NCBI GenBank assembly: GCA_032191485.1
Contig: JAVDOI010000005.1
Location: forward strand, 5,505,733 to 5,569,732
Direction of reading: 5' to 3'
Length of the DNA stretch: 64,000 nucleotides
DNA from: Leptoclinus maculatus
Lineage: Eukaryota; Chordata; Actinopteri; Perciformes; Stichaeidae
Every line of letters begins with the position of its first letter. Positions within the stretch are counted from its first letter, which is position 1. Made by a program: the position numbers and the translations under genes. The notes under the pieces are model-generated. The model searched no databases and was not told the origin of the DNA. It was given only the letters and a program-made list of their open reading frames with translations. Below are positions 35,557-46,262 of this stretch, piece after piece.

Positions 35557-37537
35557 GTCAAGAGCAGGTGTAAAATCTTCTTTTCCATCGAGAAAACCCT
35601 TCAGTGTCGTCCTTTGCTCTTCCTATAATGGAGAAATGCTCTCTATTTCTGATATAGCTGATGCTGTTGTGGCATCTATGCTAACCTCTTTAGGAACCTC
35701 AATTGTTGTTTTGAACAAACAGTCGCCTATCCCTGTTGCGTCACACGCTCTTTAACCACGCCCGTAGTGTCTTCACAGGACGCCGTTTGGTCCGAACCAT
35801 CCGCATTACCCTAAGCCTGACATCATCTCGGGATCCTGCCATTCTCGCGTGGTATCGGGAGAATCCAGCTGCCGTGCAAGGTAACAAGCACCCCGTTGCT
35901 GCAGAGTATAATCACCGTCACGTACTAATGATATTGCGATGAAAACCTTGTTTAGTGCCTCGCTTTGACTCCCTGTTAAAATAGGCTTTCAGAGCACCAA
36001 GCTGTGTCATAACAATCTGTGATTGAGCTTGTTGGAAAAAGTCACACACCATTAACTCTACCTGAACATGGCGCTGTGCCTGTCCTGTCCTTTCCAATAC
36101 ACACTCCTGTTTCAAAGAGCTGGCTTCCGTTTGTGCCAGAGGCTCCATTAGAAATAGTGAGAGACTGTCAAATGAAGTGCTCAGTGCCGCTCCCTGACAC
36201 TGGGTAGAATTGATAATTAGTGTCCGGTTCACTGAGGTCGAAGCAAGACTATTCTTACCAGCAGCCCATCGATCCAGCAGGATCTGATAGCACAGCCACG
36301 ACGGGGGGAAGGACAGATTAGTTTATCCGAGGAGAAGCTCCGGATGTCAAGAGAAGTGATACAGAAAGAGGAGGGGAAAACCACACGTGATATAGCCATT
36401 GCAACGTCATGGGAAGCCACAGATGAGGGACAGTTTATAGTTACAAGATAGCATCTGGTGAGGCATGTAGCGGTGTGGACGGGTGCCCGGTGCGTTATTC
36501 TGTCAGGCAGAAGAACAGCTACCGGCTTCTCTTCACAAGGACATGACAGACAAACTCATCCCGCCTGGTCTGGGGGTGAAAGCAAGGCTGCAGGAATCTA
36601 TTTGTCTGGCCTGTCTGGTTTCTTGGCAGTCAAACTGCCGCTGGTTTGTGTGACTCCCTTTTAAACAAATACTGCAAGTATTTCGACATTTTTTTATGCC
36701 ACAAATGAACAAGAACAGAATTAAGCACATTCAGTCTTGTTTACTATTCATACTCTATTAACCGTTCAATATAACATACTAATAACAGAGATGTTTCAAA
36801 CTCATTTGGAAGCAATTGGAATTCAATTTTTCTCCCAAACTTACTACTCAATAGCCAGAATAATTTACGTAACAGGACTTTAAACAAAGGCAGAGTCATT
36901 GTTATACTGTTCAAACTGTTCAAATACGATTTTGAGATTTCTTTTGTGATGTGATAAGGGATAATGATATGGATAAAATGCTTTTCCACATTTGCCATTC
37001 ACTGAGCACAGGAACCAGACAATCAAACAGAGTTCATCAATTTCCTGTGAGGTCACTGCCACATGGGCACCATTGGCAGCAGGCTGGGCTTTGATTCACC
37101 CCCTGAAATCACATCTCTTTTGTTATTTTCTTTTACCTGCAATCAATTGCACTTCTGGTGCCCAGACGCATTATTTGTTATGTCACCCTAAAGTGCATTT
37201 TTACGCACTGAGGTACTGAGAGCTACTTGGGTTTCTGCAGAGCAAACTCTTCCACATCCAAACTGGGTAGAAATGTTCCACTTGACCAGCTTACAGACGA
37301 CATTGCAGCAATGGGGTACATATTGGCCTTCCTATTTGCACATCTTTAATTATACATATGCTAACTATTTTAATTGTGATTATACATTATTTCTTCATCT
37401 ATTTGCATAACTTCCTAATTACCACCTGGGGCCAGCTGCATATGGAATTACAATTGGTATTGCATTCTGCCAGTCAAGGCAATGTTAACATATCCAGAAA
37501 AGAGCTGTAACTCTATCAAGGACTAACTGAAGCACAT

Positions 37538-37770
37538 TAAAAGAGTAGTTTTACATTTTGGATGGTAAGAATATTCACTTTCTTCCCAAACATTGGAAAC
37601 CGTTAGCCTGGCTCTGTCAAAAGGTAACACAATCTACCAACTGGCCTCTCTTAAACTGACAAATGAACACATTACATCTTGTTCGTTACATTAATAAATT
37701 AAAAGGCTGTGGTTTTACAGGGGGTCATGTGCGGGATTAGTTCCCAGCCAGGAGGAGTAATCAACCACAA
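37538..37770 (+). repeat. Dispersed fish repeat, 'AGCCTGGCTCTGTCCAAA' family, copy B
   Basis: Contains AGTAGTTTTACATTTTGGAT, GTTAGCCTGGCTCTGTCAAA, TAACACAATCTACCAACTGG and GTGGTTTTACAGGGGGTCAT in the same order as copies A (10019-10345) and C (52960-53245). Confidence 0.6.
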
Positions 37771-38089
37771 CCCGACCCATAAGCCACACATTTTTCTTTT
37801 ATCATAGGGTACACGCCAGTGGCCTTATTTGGTCATTCCTCAATCTTTGATATCCTGGACCCAGAACTTGTTAAGTTCCACCGTCATTAAGGAAGTTTAA
37901 ATACTCCTATCTTCCTGGGATGAGTTAGGAACCAGGAGCCGGGAAGCTTCCAAGAGGAGTCCTGAACGATACACAAGACCATCTTACAAGGGTAGTCTGC
38001 ACAGAACATCTACGCCTCCTCTATTGGAGCCAATGTAAGAGTTCATCGCTTCATCCCTGTTTGCATCACAATATGTCAAAATGATACCT

Positions 38090-38322
38090 TGTCTTACATC
38101 ATAACTTGCAGAACTTCCTTTAAATACAGGCGAGTACATACAGGCACATATTTGAAATGTAACCTCTGCATTTAACTGAAGCATTTTGGAGCAGTGAGCT
38201 GCTGTAAAGCACCCAGGGAGGAACTTGGGGTTCAATGTCTTTCTCAAAGACACTTTGACATGTGATAGTAGGAGCCGAGGATCAAACCGCTACCCTTGCG
38301 GTTAAACACGACCTGCTCTGAA
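38090..38322 (-). mobile_element. SINE, minus strand
   Basis: On the minus strand the head reads GCAAGGGTAGCGGTTTGATC (B-box-like), then AAGTGTCTTTGAGAAAGACA, then CTGGGTGCTTTACAGCAGCT CACTGCTCC and a tail TTAAATGCAGAGGTTACATT. This is the classic order of a teleost tRNA-derived SINE with the AAATGCAGAGG tail. It appears nearly complete. Confidence 0.7.
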
Positions 38323-38394
38323 AACCTACAAAGAGCATCCTGGTATGTATAGATCACTCAGATCACTCAGATCTTTGTCATTGTTATGACGGCC

Positions 38395-38815
38395 CATTAT
38401 TTAGAAAACCAAAAAGTCAGAGAAATGTCTCATTGGACCGAAAGCCCATTTGTCTGGCAGCCTGTTATCCTGAAAGACAAATGCCCATTTTTTTGAAGGT
38501 CCATTGCTGACCCACCCTACTCTGTCTCTGATTCGCTTACCCATATATTCTTATCCTAATGCTGAAAATTCTTGCTCCTCATGCCTAACCAACGCATCCA
38601 CTCAAGGCAATGACTACTAGTCAATCAGAGGCAGAGTAGGGCAGGCCATGCCTTCACTATAGTGAATGGCATCGTTTTGCATAATAATAATAATCGAAAC
38701 AATGGGCATTTGTTTTCGAGATAACAGGCTGTCGGACAAATGGGCTTCAAATCCAACGGGACATCTTTCGGACTATTGGGGTTTCAGGATACGGACTTTC
38801 GAAACAATGGGCAGT
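38395..38815. repeat. Palindromic dispersed element related to 26495-27035
   Basis: Two inverted arms face each other: the left contains GCCCATTTGTCTGGCAGCCT GTTATC, the right GATAACAGGCTGTCGGACAA ATGGGC. Between them is a single diverged unit of the 29-bp minisatellite type (GCTCCTCATGCCTAACCAAC). The left arm plus centre is collinear with the minus strand of 26495-27035. It looks like a foldback-type nonautonomous transposon with arms of roughly 170 bp. Confidence 0.65.
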
Positions 38816-39180
38816 CCCTCTTCATACAGTTTCACAATTATGCCTCTGTAACCTAGTGACAAGACACAACTGTACAGCAAACAGTTTGTTCCATAACTGG
38901 CACATTTGAAAATTTGATGAAAGCCTGCATTTTGAAAGCTGATGTCATTCATGTGGGAGTTTATATCCAACTGTAGTTTCTGCCAGCAGGTCCCCTGTTG
39001 CCTCCTCCCACTGTACTGTACCAAATGTTAACTTGTACCACTGCATGCATCATTCAAAACTGCAAAACAAACGGAGAACTATTGAGATATACGTACATGT
39101 GAGCTCTCTGTGTAAATGCTAGAAGTAGCTTTCATGTGTTGAAAAAGCAAGACCCAGTAGGGTGCATCAAATATGGTAAA

Positions 39181-39532
39181 TGTGCAGACAACAAATATAG
39201 ATATATGCACAGATCGATGAGATGCTGATCAAATCCAGACTAATCAGCTAAAAGTCCCATTTTCAAAGTTTTTGGCGGTTACATTTATAAACATGTGGCG
39301 ATGCCGCATGATAGTTTCACATCGCCACAGAGCTGGACAGATATTAGTGTCCCAAGTAAAAAAAAAACAAAGCGGGGAGGATCAACCTTTATCAAACTTT
39401 TGGAAGAACTAACCTAATCAGACACTTACTATATTATAATTCATTCCCATGCCTGCTGCTCACAGTAATTACATTGACCGGCTCGTCTGCCGACAGCATG
39501 GGATCTCTCCCTAGCATCGTCCTGCTTATAAT
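39181..39532. repeat. Dispersed repeat (left part), interrupted by a hAT element
   Basis: Matches the copy at 1483-1790, including ACATGTGGCGATGCCGCATG ATAG and the CCTGCTTATAAT block, where the hAT element at 39533-40825 interrupts it. The right part resumes after 40825 with TATAATGGAGCTA. The presence of the uninterrupted site at 1711-1727 proves the order of events. Confidence 0.5.
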
Positions 39533-40825
39533 CAGGGTCGGAAACTAACGCTAGTCCGCTAGCCCGAGGCGAGTGGATTTTTGGAGGGACTACCTAAATT
39601 ATCATTCTCACTAGTCCTCATGGCGAGTGAAATTTGAGAGGCTTTATTCGTTATTTATGTCCGGAAAAAGACTTTCCCGATAAGTAAATGTAACATTCCA
39701 CTATTCCCCAAATTGTTGAGGATATTAGACTATTTTGTTTCGATTATAATTTTTTGTTTACGCAATGCGAAAGGCACTATATTCATCGATCAGGCCGGGC
39801 CTCTCTTTTAGTTTCACCAGCGGCCCGCCAAGATTCGTCCACGGAAGAAATATAGATGGTGAAGCTCTTATGACTGCAGCACATGAACTAACACCCAATA
39901 TCTTTTTGTGATCTAACAAAAATAATGAATCTAAAATTAGAACAAATGCCTGCTTCATTCATAGACTGCTTATTGTTTTTGGCACCGAGCGTTCACTGCT
40001 TAAACTGCCGTGGTGACATGCTGTTACTCCCCACGGCGGAATATAGCTACATTTTTAGCCGGTACGTTCCATAGCGGAATTCCTCAACTTGGCAATTTGA
40101 ACTGCTGTACAATATTTAATCGTGATCTTAACCTTCATCTTCACTACGAGCCTAAATAATGCAAGAATTGTCAATCCCAAACCATTATAAGCATATTTTG
40201 CGATTTTAAGATGCTGTATTCCAATAATTCGGTTTCAGTTTCGATGCGGACAGGTTTCGCCAGTCTGTCTGACTTAATGATGGTGCTGCTGGAGACACCA
40301 TCCATTGGAGAATTTGACCCCTCCGACTCTATTCATCTCTGGATGAATTCAGGTCAACGGGCAAGGAGGCCAGAGTACCTAGACGAAGATCAAGAGGATA
40401 GTGTAGATCCTGCACAGTTTCATTCTCAAGAAGACTGGCAGCAAATGGAGGCAGACATAAATGCTGAACTTGATGTACCCATGCTAGCTGAATGAACATT
40501 ATAGCCTACCGGACCCTTGACGTTGTTCTTCTGCTTCCTATGTAATTATAATATCACAACATCATGATGTTACATGCATCAATCTTTGTACAGCCATAAT
40601 GTTACAAACAATAAAACTCTTGATTAGTACCTTGCATCTCTGCGGTTTCACTGTTAGATAATTGCCTTGGGAGAGTCTTCCTCCACACACACATCCCTAC
40701 ACCCCGTGATTGGTACATTCCCCAAAGCTTCATGAAGGACTAGTAAAGATTGCTCAGGACTAGTAGTTTTATGAACCTACTAGTCCTTGGGACTAGTACT
40801 GATTTTGAGTTAGTTTCATACCCTG
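39533..40825 (+). mobile_element. hAT-type transposon with a transposase remnant, 1293 bp
   Basis: Its ends are inverted: CAGGGTCGGAAACTAAC at the left and, complemented at the right, CAGGGTATGAAACTAAC. Subterminal ACTAGTCC/GGACTAGT motifs recur near both ends (about 39606, 40738, 40758, 40778, 40791), suggestive of transposase-binding repeats. The flanking duplication visible is the 6-bp TATAAT (39527-39532 and 40826-40831), shorter than the usual 8 bp of hAT. It contains the end of a transposase-like reading frame (40242-40495) and a following AATAAA near 40609. It is an internally deleted derivative of an autonomous element. Confidence 0.75.
40242..40495 (+). pseudogene. hAT-like transposase C-terminal exon (remnant)
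   Basis: The frame runs from a plausible acceptor (CGGTTTCAG) near 40241 to a TGA at 40493-40495 and encodes about 84 residues containing MRTGFASLSDLMMVLLETPS and later FDPSDSIHLW and RARRPEYLDE. The LSDLM...P.I..FDP..AIHLW pattern is what I expect at the C-terminal end of hAT (dimerisation-domain) transposases and their domesticated relatives, followed by an acidic tail. The catalytic regions are missing. An AATAAA signal follows about 115 bp on. It could be a remnant or a still-transcribed exon; the identification is by pattern memory. Confidence 0.5.
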
Positions 40826-41794
40826 TATAATGGAGCTATAGTGAAGGTTAACGGAGGTTACATTGAGTATTGGGCGAAAGTACATTTTAACGCTATCATG
40901 ATGTGTTTATCTTGTAAAATTACATTTTTGCTGAGAAACTTAAATAAATACAGTTGTAGCAGCGTTCCGTCTGTGTTGTTCATTATTAAGCCACAAATGA
41001 GCTGCAGACACAGTGACTTAATTTTCGTACGCGAATGACAGGAGATCTTTCAAGTCTTTTCCTTTTATCTTTATTTTACGCAGCAAAGCGTTAAATAAAT
41101 ACACAAATAATATACTCTGTCACACGGTAGAAAAACTATGTGCTCTCGTGCCTAATGCAGCTCTTTGGTTTTGCACCGGCTGCCGTCATGACGTCATTAA
41201 ATCACTACCAAAAAAGGGAGTGTCAATCATTAACATAAATGCTTTTCAATATGTTTTACATATCTTTAGTTCCTGCACAATGAGCATAATTCAGAAATTA
41301 AATGATTAATATTCCCAAAATTCCCATTAACTAATATATACACTTCTGGCTCTTACAACAGTTGTTTTAAGGAGATGTTTTCACGGCAATATAAAATACA
41401 TATTAGAGAGGGAACACTAATTCCAAGAATTTTTTATCAAAGAAAATATTTGAAAACAAATGCAACCAATTATTTATAAAAAAATGTAATTATTTGTTTT
41501 CATGCCAATAACCACTATAGATGACAATGACGAAGTAGTAGGATAATATTTTGAATTTCTGATGGTTTACATTGATTTCGGGACGGCTGAAATTATTTTT
41601 TAGGACGAATCTGGGATGGAAGTGAAAGAAGTTAGACAGGAGCCTTGCTTTCAATTGTAGTTTTTAGAAAGGAAATTGGAATCGGCAAAAATCTGAATCG
41701 GCAGGTCAGACTTTTGAATTGCAATCGGAGCAATAGTCTACACACAATAGCTTTTTGTATTGGATATTGGTGCTTGGCAACTGTTTATCAGGAA

Positions 41795-42300
41795 GTCAGG
41801 TTCCCACTGGCATTTGTTGCCACCCCTTGCAATGTGGCTCCTGGGATGGCAATGTTGGTCATCCCACCACTTTGGTCGCAACTGAAATATCTCAACGATC
41901 ATTGGATGGAGTGTTATTACATTTGGTACTAATGAAGAAGTTTACTGACTTCGGTGATTCCCTGATTTCTTCAGAGGCAGTATAACATATGCAGGTTTTC
42001 TTTTGTGAAATGTCTCAACAACTATAGAATGGATTGCCATGAAATTTGGTAGACAGACCTATACACATACAATATCTCAGTCCAAGATCAAATGAAAAAT
42101 TAATTAAGTCCAAGTAATCCATAGTGGGAGTGTGAAGGGTACTAACGAGACAAGACTAATGGCATGAAGGTTGTTTTGTTTCGGAGAGGAGCATGCTTTA
42201 GCTTTAGCATTTAGCTCAAAGCACCACTGTGCCTCTATAACCTCACGGAGCTGCTGCCATGGCTGTAGACTATCAGTCTTGTTAAAACTGATCCATCTTT
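41795..42300 (+). repeat. Dispersed fish repeat, same family as 22520-23265 (internally deleted)
   Basis: Contains GGCTCCTGGGATGGCAATGT, CCACCACTTTGGTCGCAACT GAAATATCTCAACGATC, TGAAATGTCTCAACAACTAT and, after a gap, TTTAGCATTTAGCTCAAAGC ACCACTGTGCC and CTGCCATGGCTGTAGACT. The order agrees with the copy at 22520-23265, but the middle (CATCAGGTC to CTAAACT blocks) is missing. Confidence 0.65.
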
Positions 42301-42364
42301 TCAATTGCATTACTGTGCAATGATAGCAAATGTTTGACAAAACGAAAACCAAATGGGATTATCA

Positions 42365-42560
42365 TTGTAAGGCTGCAATGGACGATTATTTTCACTATTG
42401 ATTCATTTGCAGAAGATTTTCTCACGTAACCGATTAATTGTTTGGTCTAAAAAAATGCAATAAAATGGTGAAGTGTGTTGTATCTAAATGGTCCCAAAGA
42501 TATCCAGCTCACCATCATGTATGACAGAGCATTTCATTTAATAATCATTTCTGCTCTAGT
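42365..42560 (+). mobile_element. hAT-derived fragment with GGCTGCAA terminal motif
   Basis: Starts AAGGCTGCAATGGACGATTA TTTTCACTATTGATTC and runs through ACCGATTAATTGTTTGGTCT. This terminal pattern (GGGCTGCAAC-like then ATTATTTTCA.TAT.GATT) is related to the right end of the hAT copies at 15700 and 34640 but belongs to an older, different subfamily. The other end is missing. Confidence 0.55.
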
Positions 42561-43169
42561 TCAATGTGTTTGATTACTTACTGTAAGTCCCTACATGTTG
42601 ATTTTCATCCCATAGTAAAATAAATGGGAACTGATGGACTGGAAGACAGGAACAATGCATTTAAAGACAGGCCGGCGTGTTTGGAAAGTGGCCTCCAGGT
42701 TTGTAAGGTATATGTGATTTGGAGTAAATGGGGCAAAACGAGCAAAACATTACAAAGAAACCCAGAAACCCAAGTGACTGAGAAAAAACACCAGGCAACG
42801 CTGTGCAGGTACACCAGTGACAAGACACTGACTAATGAAGGACACGTTCAGCTGATGGGAGCGTGTAGCTTGTTTGTGTGAATCTGTGTGTATTGCAGAT
42901 TTACAGCTGCCCAGGCATGTTTCAGCTGATCAGCTTTTCGGACTCTGATGAGAAAAATGACCACTGACTGAGAACGTAGCAAAAAAATACTGAAACAGGC
43001 CAACTGTGGGTTGGTTTGTATGAGAGATAAGCTAAGTGCACGCTTGACACAATCTGGGCCGAAGAAAAATCCATATTGCATTACCACCCCATCAGTGAGC
43101 TAATCAGCGCTTGTGTGGACTCGATATCATAGGGAACATGGGACAAATAACAACCAGACATCCTAAACC

Positions 43170-44214
43170 ACCATCAAACCACATGCAACGAGAAAACCAC
43201 AGACCATCAAACCACATGCAACGAGAAAACCACAGACCATCAAACCACATGCAACGAGAAAACCACCGACCATCAAACCACATGCAACGAGAAAACCACA
43301 GACCATCAAACCACATGCAACGAGAAAACCACAGACCATCAAACCACATGCAACTAGAAAACCACCGACCATCAAACCACATGCAACGAGAAAACCACAG
43401 ACCATCAAACCACATGCAACGAGAAAACCACAGACCATCAAACCACATGCAACGAGAAAACCACAGACCATCAAACCACATGCAACGAGAAAACCACAGA
43501 CCATCAAACCACATGCAACTAGAAAACCACAGACCATCAAACCACATGCAACTAGAAAACCACAGACCATCAAACCACATGCAACTAGAAAACCACAGAC
43601 CATCAAACCACATGCAACAAGAAAACCACAGACCATCAAACCACATGCAACGAGAAAACCACAGACCATCAAACCACATGCAACGAGAAAACCACAGACC
43701 ATCAAACCACATGCAACGAGAAAACCAGACCATCAAACCACATGCAACGAGAAAACCACAGACCATCAAACCACATGCAACGAGAAAACCACAGACCATC
43801 AAACCACATGCAACGAGAAAACCACAGACCATCAAACCACATGCAACTAGAAAACCACAGACCATCAAACCACATGCAACGAGAAAACCACAGACCATCA
43901 ATCCACATGCAACGAGAAAACCACAGACCATCAAACCACATGCAACTAGAAAACCACAGACCATCAAACCACATGCAACTAGAAAACCACAGACCATCAA
44001 ACCACATGCAACAAGAAAACCACAGACCATCAAACCACATGCAACGAGAAAACCAGACCATCAAACCACATGCAACGAGAAAACCACAGACCATCAAACC
44101 ACATGAAACTAGAAAACCACAGACCATCAAACCACATGCAACTAGAAAACCACAGACCATCAAACCACATGCAAGGAGAAAACCACAGACCATCAAACCA
44201 CATGCAACGAGAAA
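43170..44214. repeat. 33-bp minisatellite, about 32 units
   Basis: About 32 head-to-tail copies of a 33-bp unit: ACCATCAAACCACATGCAAC, then GAGAAAACCACAG. Variable sites are CAACGAG/CAACTAG/CAACAAG, a rare ACCACCG, and two 30-bp units that lack CAC (near 43727 and 44055). Variant order shows higher-order copying: a block ending in two or more CTAG units, one CAAG unit and a short 30-bp unit occurs twice. Because 33 is divisible by three and the unit has no stops in several frames, frames of up to 331 codons are open on both strands, but they are a by-product, not genes. Confidence 0.97.
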
Positions 44215-45029
44215 GTAGCCTTTTTTCTGGTTGGAAATAACAAAAACTCAAAAACTGACCCTACATATATATATATTGATATCACATATTTATATATATA
44301 TATTTATATTGATGTCACATAGTTATATATATCTTCAGAGATCTTCAGTGATATAAATAACATGTGGGGGAGGCAGTAGTAGAAAGTGATTAAAGTGAAC
44401 ACTCGTTCCATCTAAACAGCTGCCAGCCAGGTGCTCTTAAGAACTTAACCTCATACTGCTCCATTGTAGCTGTTCAGGAGCTGCCAGCAGCAGGCTGTTT
44501 AGGCAGCTCCCTAGTATGAATGTATGAATGTGAAGCAGGACGGATTATAGAAACAATCATTTAATGTCATGAAAATAATGACTTATCAATGCATCATTAT
44601 GTCCATTTTGGAAGCACCGTGTTTTCAATAATGTGGAAACATATTTTATACGAAGAATCATTGCTGGAGCTTGAGTTTTCTTGTTGCTAGTTGCTGCACA
44701 AAATAATTTGTGTTTAATAATTCTTGTTATTGTGTTACACATAAATGTTAAAATTCAAGATCTGAAAAATTCAAGAAACCAGCAAGAACAAGCTGGATTT
44801 TGAAAGTATCCAACCAACAAAAAAACAGCCCAGTGTCCTGCAGCCCAGTGTCCTGGATTTGCAAAAGAAACGTGCTAAAACATCGCCAGAGTTGCTGCCC
44901 GAGGACCGATCCAAAACCATAACCAATCATTTATGACTGCAACTGTCAATACTGCAGATATGCAGACACATCACAGTCTCCTACAGTACAGTGGAGTGTC
45001 AGTCCGAGTCTTTGAGTGGCATGTCAATC

Positions 45030-45085
45030 TGGAACTGAAATGCTGACAGGCTGCATGCAAATGAGCTAATTGTCAGTCTTAGGGT
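45030..45085. promoter_or_regulatory. Candidate conserved noncoding element with POU/homeodomain motifs
   Basis: ATGCAAAT (45055-45062, an octamer/POU consensus) is followed five bases later by TAATTGTCAG, with TGACAGG just before. The stretch shows no repeat features. Regulatory role is inferred from motif arrangement only. Confidence 0.25.
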
Positions 45086-46144
45086 ATTTATTTCAAACGT
45101 CCAAAGACCATGGACTAGTTGGTGCAATGATGGTGTATTTCAGATTAAAAATAGAATAATAATTCAGAGTCATGGGAGGTAAACTCTGGAAAAATCCAGA
45201 ATAGTCTTTGACATTTTTAAGTTAACTTCACTTTGCAGGCTTAATCTCTTAAAATCACTGCGGTAAAGTGAGCCACCGAGTGCAAAATAGAATAATTATA
45301 TTAGTATGTATTAATGTTCATTAAAGAACACAGAAAGAACATGATACGAGACGCGTCTGTTTTATATTTCAAGCCCTTCGGCCTCGCTCAGACCCCCCCC
45401 CCCTTACCAAAATAACACTACTTTAGGTGCAATGAAATGAAAAACAGCGACTGGCATTAACACAGTGCTGCTCACTTCACCGCTGTGTTTAACTGTGGTG
45501 TGAAAAAAACTAAACGTTATTTTTCCTCACAAAGTCTATGACCTTACAATCTCAGAGAATACTCAAGTGCTTTTTCTAGTAAATAAAAAAATGTAATCTC
45601 TATTTTACAAATAGAAATAAATGTACGGTTGAAGAGGGTGCTCATCTGGGTGAGCAGTGTACATACTGTATGTGTGCGTGTGCAGAGGGTGATAGGTCTG
45701 AATAAAGTGTGATAAGCCAATGGTTAAAGGTTGATTAGAGTAAAATAAAACACCATTCCTGTGTCACCCCGCCCTGTTTACAGGTATGCACAATATGCTC
45801 CTACAGGTACACATGTCGCATGCAGCCCCATTCAGAATGGATGTATTCCTTTAGAGAGGTGGGGTGATTTTAATATTATCTTTGCTGGAGATATTAAATC
45901 CCATCCAGAGATGGGTTTCTTTTCACCCCAACCCCAGTAACAACCAAAAATTCCCTGTGTCCGGAGCATTTTAAAATGGATCTCTTGAGTTTTTGCCACC
46001 AGAAAAGCTGCTTTTCCTGCTGCTGCATTTCGTGAGCTCAGTATGAAATTTAAATCTTGTATCCCCCACCTCTTTAGTGTTAATCCCATCTCAATAGGGA
46101 ATAAATGATCAAACTGGGGGGAAAGAGGGCCAAAAAAATAATTG

Positions 46145-46262
46145 CACATGCTGGTATTTTTGCAGAGGCGTAATGAGGCATTCCAGATGCTACGTTGGTT
46201 GGTTTACGCACTACATGGGATAAAATGATCAATTATGCCAGAGACTCATTTTCGTTCCCGAT
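46145..46262. promoter_or_regulatory. Candidate conserved noncoding element
   Basis: Repeat-free, moderate GC, with GGCGTAATGAGGCATTCC and AAAATGATCAATTATGCC, which include homeodomain-like TAAT cores. It has the texture of an intronic conserved element, but conservation was not tested. Confidence 0.18.

Noticed and set aside
43170..44214. Possible CRISPR-like array
   Set aside because: Units are contiguous 33-bp tandem copies with no unique spacers, and the DNA is vertebrate.
43104..44251. Large overlapping open frames on both strands (up to 331 and 309 codons)
   Set aside because: They exist only because a stop-free 33-bp unit is repeated. There is no conserved domain and no plausible unique start or end region.
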